This document shows positions 56,215-61,606 of a stretch of DNA of 61,606 nucleotides, in pieces. The position numbers were made by a program, and so were the translations under genes. Location of the stretch: the NCBI GenBank assembly GCA_015680685.1, contig MNCI01034278.1, forward strand, positions 11,585 to 73,190. The letters are read 5' to 3'. The stretch comes from Gnetum montanum. Taxonomy: Eukaryota > Streptophyta > Gnetopsida > Gnetales > Gnetaceae. The notes under the pieces were generated by a model, which worked only from the letters and a program-made list of their open reading frames with translations, was not told the origin of the DNA and searched no databases. Positions within the stretch are counted from its first letter, which is position 1, and the number at the start of each line of letters is the position of its first letter.

Positions 56215-57060
56215 TGCTGTAGTCATGCAGTTTCTTCCTAACTTGGTGTGGGTTAGGAGGCACGTTGGGCCTAGATGGTACTATACAATATTCCTTTTGA
56301 CCTTTGTCTATTATGTCAAAGGGAAATTCTACCCATAAGATGTCCTTTGGGAGGTTGTTGGCTTCTTCTACTTGTTCAGGTGGGTTAGCCTCATGTGTTT
56401 TTCCTTTGTTCTTTATTGTAGATTCTTCATCAGGGAACTTCACCTATGACCCTTGCTCCATGTCAATGTTGTTAATGGCTAGAGGGGCTATATTGTCATT
56501 GTGTATAATGGCCTCACCACCTTTGTATGGAAGGTGGATTTCTTGGTGGATGGCAGAGGAAATGGCCCATAATTGGGCTAGCCAAGTCCTACCCAATATT
56601 AAGTTAAAGCTTGACATCTTCTCTATAATGATGAACTCAAAAGTAGTGGGAAATTTTTCCCCTACCACAAAGGCTATCATGATGATTCTCCTAATGACAA
56701 CAAGTGACCCATTGAATGATTTTAGGCATGTTTCTTTGTTTGTTGATCTACTCAACAAGGCCTAATTTGTCAACAATAGTATATGGTATGACATTTGTTG
56801 CCACCCCATCATCAACATGCATCCTATAGATTTTGCACTACCCAACATGTATTGTGATGAACATGGATGCTGTGATGACTTGACCCTTCTTAGGATCAAC
56901 CTTAATTACCTGGTCAAAGAATGCTAGGGGTGTTAACCTCGATTCCTACAGTGTAGGAGGCAACATCAAAGCATGGATGAAATGTTCATTTGTTGGGATG
57001 TCCTCCATGATAGGAATGGAGGTCAACATTCATACTAGGGCCCCTAGTGGGTAGAGGAGG
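56215..57060 (-). pseudogene. Aspartic protease block of element C
   Basis: The active-site loop near 56810 reads HVDDGVATNVIPYTIVDKLG, Asp-Asp-Gly as in A and B. It continues with FIIIEKMSSFNLILGRTWLA, IHQEIHLPYKGGEAIIHND and a tail ending HQVRKKLH, matching the RKxKL end of the other copies. The segment upstream of the loop resembles the MLTSI lead of A. Stops near 56759 and 56444 break it. Confidence 0.82.
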
Positions 57061-57206
57061 TCATAATCAGGTCAGACAAGCTTAGCGTTATGTTCTTTTG
57101 CTATAACACCTACTTCATTTGGGCTAGTGCATTTAGGAAGTCCTTGCTAGTGTCTATCATTTTCTTGGATTTAACCTCCTCCATGCAACCTAAGAGATGG
57201 ATCTCT
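57061..57206 (-). pseudogene. Gag C-terminal end of element C, interrupted by element E
   Basis: The frame reads EIHLLGCMEEVKSKKMIDTS followed by KDFLNALAQMK, aligning with the end of A gag (EIKLLGPMDQMTIDKYTP). It is cut at 57206 by the LTR of E. The part upstream of the insertion lies beyond the window. Confidence 0.75.
57202..57206. repeat. Presumed target-site duplication of element E (TCTCT)
   Basis: These are the five bases flanking the E LTR. The partner copy lies outside the window. Confidence 0.4.
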
Positions 57207-58760
57207 TGTATTGTCTGAAATTGTCGGTGCTCGGCTGGAATGAAAATGGCACCAAGTGATCCGTAGACTAGTACAGAAGACCCTACCTTCACTTGAGGGC
57301 AAGCTGGGACTGACGAAGGTAGAGTACCTTGGATGGTCCTCACGTGGATTAGACAAGGATTTCCCCAAACATATGCCAATGCACAATATGCTGGGTTATG
57401 CGTAAATGGTGTAATAAATATAAACCAGAATGTGATCATGTAGGGATGTAAAAAAGATGTAAATCAATATGAACAAAAACTTGTAATGAATCTTAGCCAA
57501 AAGTGCAAGAACAAATGAGAATTGTAATGAATCTTGGCTAAATATAGCAATATTATTGCATAATAGAAATTACAATGCACTGGTCTAGACGCAGTTCTAA
57601 ATCTTACACAAGGCAGATGAAGAGCCCTAGTGGATGCAGTAGGGTAATGGTGTGCTGGTTTGGGCTGGAAGCACAACATGAAGACTGTATGCTCAGCATG
57701 CCAGGTAGAAGTCCAACATGCAGGGTTGATGTTCAGATTTCCTTAGTGTGGATTGCCCAAATTTTTTCCAGGATTCTTCAATTTTTCAAACCCCGATCTG
57801 GTCAAAAATTTGGATTTTTGTACAAGTTTGGGCATTAAATTCAGATCTGAGATGGGATGATTAGTTGTGGGACGCTGGAATTTTAGATCAGGTTACATGT
57901 GGAGCATCAACCGAGTGTAGCAGAATGAAATTTTACAAGTGTACAGCGTGAACCATAACGGCGTGTACATGCTAGGCGTATAGACTCCATATGCTAGACA
58001 ACGTATGGGTAAGCACGAACAATTTTTGACAAAATTTTGAACTGTGAAGCTAGTTCTGAGGATGGATCTGGATGCCTAATGTCAATTTTGGGCTCATTTG
58101 ACCTTGATTTGATAGGGTTTTAGGAGGCTCCAAAAGTGTACACGCTAGGCGTGCAAGGCATGTAGGCTAGCATACAGGCATGAAGTGCCACTTTTCAAGG
58201 TCACAACTTGATTTTTGGAAGCCTAGGATGATGTCTGATAGTTTCCTTGCCTCTAGGAGTTGATTGCCTATGAAAATCATGCTATGAGTGTATGTTTTGG
58301 TCTTCCTATGATGGTACATGCTGGGCGTGCAAGCCAGCGTGCAGACATGAAAATCCATCATTTGGAGCCGAAAAATTGAATTTCAAGTGCCTGAGAGCTG
58401 TTGGGGACCCTTAGGAAGGTCTTGGGGGGTCTAGACGCTCGATTCTAACATGTTTTGACCCATTTTTGGGGCTAAAAAGTTGCTGCACACCGAGCTGCAC
58501 GCTGAGTCGTACATCGGGCATGTAGGCCTATGTGCATGAAGTATACTTAGTCAAAAATAAGTGTTTTGAGTTTGAAACCTATAGTTCTTGTTGCTAGATG
58601 TTGATGTAGTCTCCAATGGATCTTGGGGAACTCTTGCTTATTCAATTGTTGCTCCGTTGGATGCCATTTTTAAGGCTTTCAAGCTTGGTCATGCCGGGGA
58701 CCAACATGACTTAGCTCAATTTCTATTACAAGTGTTAGCCAAAATTTTTGTGGTGTTTCA
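57207..58760 (-). repeat. 3' LTR of element E (1554 bp)
   Basis: Plus view begins TGTATTGTCTGAAATTG and ends GGTGTTTCA. It shares the block AGAAGACCCTACCTTCACTT and following sequence with the A LTR. The palindrome array is reduced to scattered GTACATGCTAGGCGT units at 57950-58000 and 58140-58520. Confidence 0.88.
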
Positions 58761-58815
58761 TTGGCCCCTCTTTGTTGACGCTTGGAGGAATTGACCTAAG
58801 AGGCATCGACAAAGA
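58761..58815 (-). promoter_or_regulatory. Polypurine tract and stem-loop of element E
   Basis: Plus view TTGGCCCCTCTTTGTT is the complement of the tract. TCTTTGTTGACGCTT (58769-58783) and AGGCATCGACAAAGA (58801-58815) form the stem with three mismatches, mostly of G-U type. Confidence 0.8.
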
Positions 58816-59925
58816 AGTACAAAATACCACAAGTAACTTAGTGGCATTTTCCTTTGACACTTGGACAAATTTCATCGCACCATGTACAGTAGTACATGGG
58901 ATTGGGGAAATTAAGTTTGTGGCTAGATAGGGGAATGGAAATTGTGGGGATTGGGAGTTGATCAAGGGATTTTGCATGGTGAAGGGGATTCTCTGGTGTG
59001 TGTATGAGTCATGTTGATCCTTGTCAATAGCCATTGTCTAGCAGACTTGGGACCAAGACATGAGGTGTACATCCTTTGGCGGAACAAGACTCTTGTTTAT
59101 TGTTCAAGAGGACTTGTTGGCACAACCAAAGCCACGTGATGATGTGTTGCATTCTTTGGAGGAACAGGGCCTCTATTTAGTGTTAAAGGGAACCTGTTGG
59201 CAGAGAGCCAAAGCCACACAATGAGATGTTACTTGAGCGTTTGAGACATGAGTACTTGCTTACAAGACAACTGCCTTCCTGCCTAGGGCTTGTATGGGAA
59301 GTGCCGAGGGTCTTGTGTTTCGTTTTGGCTTTTTTGCTCTTTGCTCTTTGTTCTTTTGTTTTTCTTTTTCTTTTCTATTCCTTTTCATTTTTTTGTTCTT
59401 TTTTAATTTTTTTGTTTTGTTTTTGTGCCTTTTGGTGGAAAGAGTGTTCTTTCAATTTTACACTCATGCTCATATGTCATGTTGTGTGTTGTAACTGCTT
59501 GAGAGTGTCATAGCATGAAACTGTATGCTCAAAGTTTTGGGGTGTACCGGGTGTATCTAGGAACTGTAACCGGGTAGGAAGGGGGACTAAATTGTTGGGG
59601 AAATGGAGAATGTATTGCGAACTGGGAATGTACTTTTGAATAGATTAATTAACATGGTTGCATGCGTCAGAAACAATGTGGCACCTTGTCACCGTGACGA
59701 AGTGTATCTGTGTACGAGCACCACTGGGTATCATCCTGCAAACACAACTCCAAGAAGACAAGAAAACCACGAGTCAGAGAGTAAGCTAAGACTATAACAG
59801 CACCTGATGAAACAAAGGCACCAAATGAGATTTCAAGCACTGAATATGAATTGCGGCAATGTTGTTAGGATCAACTGATGATGAGTGAGGCAGCGGCTCT
59901 GATGAAGTTTGAATGCAGCTATAGA
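58816..59925 (-). other. Noncoding 3'UTR of E
   Basis: It matches A 5993-6925. It includes the two diverged CTTTGGNGGAACARG blocks (59080-59200) and a long pyrimidine run at 59345-59430. No credible gene. Confidence 0.6.
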
Positions 59926-59929
59926 TCGG

Positions 59930-60400
59930 GAGGCTAGAGATGAAGCTGCCAGTTTATAGTCATAGCAGACTATCATGGGTTAGTTTTATGTCATAACCTA
60001 TTGGATGTTGCTAATTTAGTGTTGTAGTGGATGGTACATCGCTAGTTTATAGTCTTGGAAGACTATGGAGAGTCAAACCAGTTTATAGTCTTAGCGGACT
60101 CCGGCGAACGAAACTGTGGTAGTTTAATGTCGTACCAGATAGGTGCTAGTTTATTTTCATTGCAGATGAACTGTGGTGTCAGTTTATTGTCATAATGCCA
60201 TGATGTTCTATGGTATCATTTTACCATCATGATTCCAAGATGTCCTCTGGTATCAGTTTACTATCATGATTCCAGGACATGTTGTGGTATCAGTTTACCA
60301 TCATGATTCTAGGACGTGCTGTGGTATCAGTTTACTGTCATGATTCTAGAATGATCTATGGTATCAGTTTACCATCATGATTCTAGGACGAGTGCATACC
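59930..60400 (-). repeat. 3'UTR tandem array of element E
   Basis: Units of about 37 bp of the type GTGGTATCAGTTTACCATCA plus TGATTCTAGGACG, best at 60200-60390. It is the same family as 6930-7450, but TGATTCTAG replaces TGATGCCAG. Confidence 0.9.
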
Positions 60401-60408
60401 TGAGATGT

Positions 60409-61606
60409 TTAGACGTGAAATGGTTTGAGGTACAGGTGGTTCGTTGGATGAGCGAGCTCGTTACCACTCATGTCAGCTAGCTTAGATGCTCTATTGTCGT
60501 ATGCTTTGGTGACCAAGTAGGGCCCTTCCCAGTTTGCTGCGAACTTGTCTGCGTGTTCACGGACCACCTTAAGTACGAGGTTGCCTTCTTTGATCAGGCG
60601 CTTGTGAATGTCATGTTGATGTCAGCGTCGTTGTTGTTTCTGGTACCATTCGATCTGATCGAGTGCACGTGTGTGTTCCTCCTCCACCGAGTCCAAGTCA
60701 ATGATGCGCAAATCATTGTTTTGACCCTCATCGAGGAGTCCGGAGAGTGTGATCCTTAAAGATGGTACTTGCAATTCCAAAGGTAAAATAGCTTCAGAAC
60801 CATAAACAAGGCTATATGGAGTTTTACCTGTGGACGTCCAATGTGTAGTGTGATAAGCCCATAACGTGTATACTAACTATTCGTGCCATCTTTTCTTGCT
60901 CTAGGTAAGCATCTTCTTTAGCACCGAGATGACAATCTTCTTCGTGGCTTCTGCTTGTCCGTTGCTCTGAGGGTAATATGGGGATGAGAACAAATGTTTA
61001 ATGCCTAAGTTGTCGCAGAAGGTTTTTGTTTGGACACTGTTGAATTGTGGTCCATTATCAGTAATGATGGTCATCGGGATGCCAAAGTGGTTCACGATGT
61101 TTTCCAGGATAAAGCTGCATACTTGTTTTGATGCAGTCTTTCTGAGGGGGATACCTTCCACCCATTTCATGAAATATTCAATTGCGGTTATGATGAAGCT
61201 ATGCCCCACAAAAGATGAGGGAGTTATTGGTCCAATGATGTCTAACCCCCATTTCTAGAAAGGCCATGTGATTTGAGCTGTATGCAATTCATTGTGTGGG
61301 ACATGTATAAGATTACCATGCTTTTGACATGTATCACACGTTTTGACCTTGGAGACACAGTTGTACTCCATGTGTGGCCAATAGTACCCTAAACACCTTA
61401 TTTTGGTTGCCATTGCTTTGGATGCTATGTGCCCTCTGCAGATTCCTTCATGTACTTGCTCCACAATGGTCTAGCCATTAGTGCTACTAATGCACATTAG
61501 CAGGATACCTTCATAGGATCTACGACACAACGTGTCACCTACCAATGCATACTATCAAGAACATTTTTGTATTGCATCCTTTTGCGCATTTGTTAGATGT
61601 TGCAGA
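60409..61606 (-). pseudogene. Integrase and preceding linker of element E (cut by window edge)
   Basis: On the minus strand, the window edge lies in the linker after the second RNase H. The zinc-binding region VHEGICRGHIASKAMATKIR to KTCDTCQKHGNL follows near 61450-61300. The core (61209-60901) holds HSFIITAIEYFMKWVEGIPL, TIITDNGPQFNSV with the second catalytic Asp, and YYPQSNGQAEATKKI with the Glu. The C-terminal domain runs to a TAA at 60411-60409. Stops near 61256 and 60900 interrupt it, but the catalytic residues of the core are preserved. Confidence 0.87.

Larger units (their letters stand above)
47746..57206 (-). mobile_element. Tat-lineage element C, internal part only (integrase and both LTRs missing)
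   Basis: On the minus strand: gag end (57206-57061), protease (57060-56215), a spacer with the antisense gene (51811-55426 on the plus strand), RT (49437-48454), RNase H and second RNase H (to 47746). The B2 gag junction truncates it on the left, and the LTR of element E interrupts it on the right. Proteins are clearly related to A and B but more decayed. Confidence 0.8.
57207..61606 (-). mobile_element. Tat-lineage element E, 3' part (runs off the window)
   Basis: A minus-strand element with integrase, 3'UTR array, PPT and a family A 3' LTR, inserted in C gag. The upstream internal region and 5' LTR lie beyond 61606. Confidence 0.85.

Noticed and set aside
59226-59513. Hydrophobic Phe/Leu-rich frame resembling a membrane peptide
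   Set aside because: It is a translation of a pyrimidine run in the E 3'UTR, with no counterpart ORF in A or T1.
1-61606. tRNA, rRNA or organelle-derived genes
   Set aside because: I saw no tRNA-like cloverleaf or rRNA-like stretch; the only tRNA-related sequences are primer binding sites. A tRNAscan-SE run would settle it.

Overview
The window is plant nuclear heterochromatin made almost entirely of nested, decayed LTR retrotransposons. The pol domains are of Ty3/gypsy type. A second, archaeal-type RNase H between the normal RNase H and integrase, together with long internal regions, points to the Tat/Ogre lineage. The nesting depth, great element length and old stop-riddled copies suggest a seed plant with a very large genome. 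A gymnosperm is possible, but I cannot name the species. I see no ordinary host gene.

Layout. (1) 1-3226, + strand: 3' end of a Tat element (T1) with integrase tail, 3'UTR repeats, polypurine tract and LTR. (2) 3484-4339: LTR-like unit X. (3) 4361-23281, - strand: a structurally complete Tat element (A), 18.9 kb, with two LTRs, PBS, PPT and a 5-bp target duplication AGATG. (4) 23287-25114, - strand: 3' part of another Tat element (D'), into which A inserted; a second X unit interrupts it at 25115-25915. (5) 25916-28189: unassigned. (6) 28190-29286, - strand: gag-protease remnant of a different gypsy element (D). (7) 29287-46192, + strand: element B with a different LTR family. Its right LTR is directly followed by another PBS and gag (B2, to about 47745), a tandem sharing one LTR. 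(8) 47746-57206, - strand: element C, lacking integrase. (9) 57207-61606, - strand: 3' part of element E, inserted into C's gag.

The main discovery candidate is an antisense gene inside the retroelements. In A, B and C the protease and reverse transcriptase blocks are separated by 5-7 kb, and in each case this spacer holds a multi-exon gene on the opposite strand. In A it can be read from an ATG at 11705 to a TAA at 16255 as eight exons with GT-AG introns, and all seven junctions keep the reading frame. B (39854 down to 35453) and C (51811 to 55426) have matching exons at similar lengths, although their sequences are strongly diverged. The coding length is about 3.25 kb. The product is of unknown function, with an acidic segment and a coiled-coil-like C-terminal half. 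Ogre elements are known to carry an intron between protease and RT; here that spacer appears to house an independent antisense gene.

Three further patterns recur. Degenerate arrays with a TAAACTG/CAGTTTA core sit on both sides of the antisense gene and again after integrase. LTRs, the gag leader and intron 1 of the antisense gene share arrays built on the palindrome GCGTATACGC. A stem-loop encloses the polypurine tract in T1, A and E and more weakly in B.

Every pol gene is broken, mostly by stops and small deletions. Several single-N positions lie between exact repeats or an inverted copy and look like assembly joins rather than biology.
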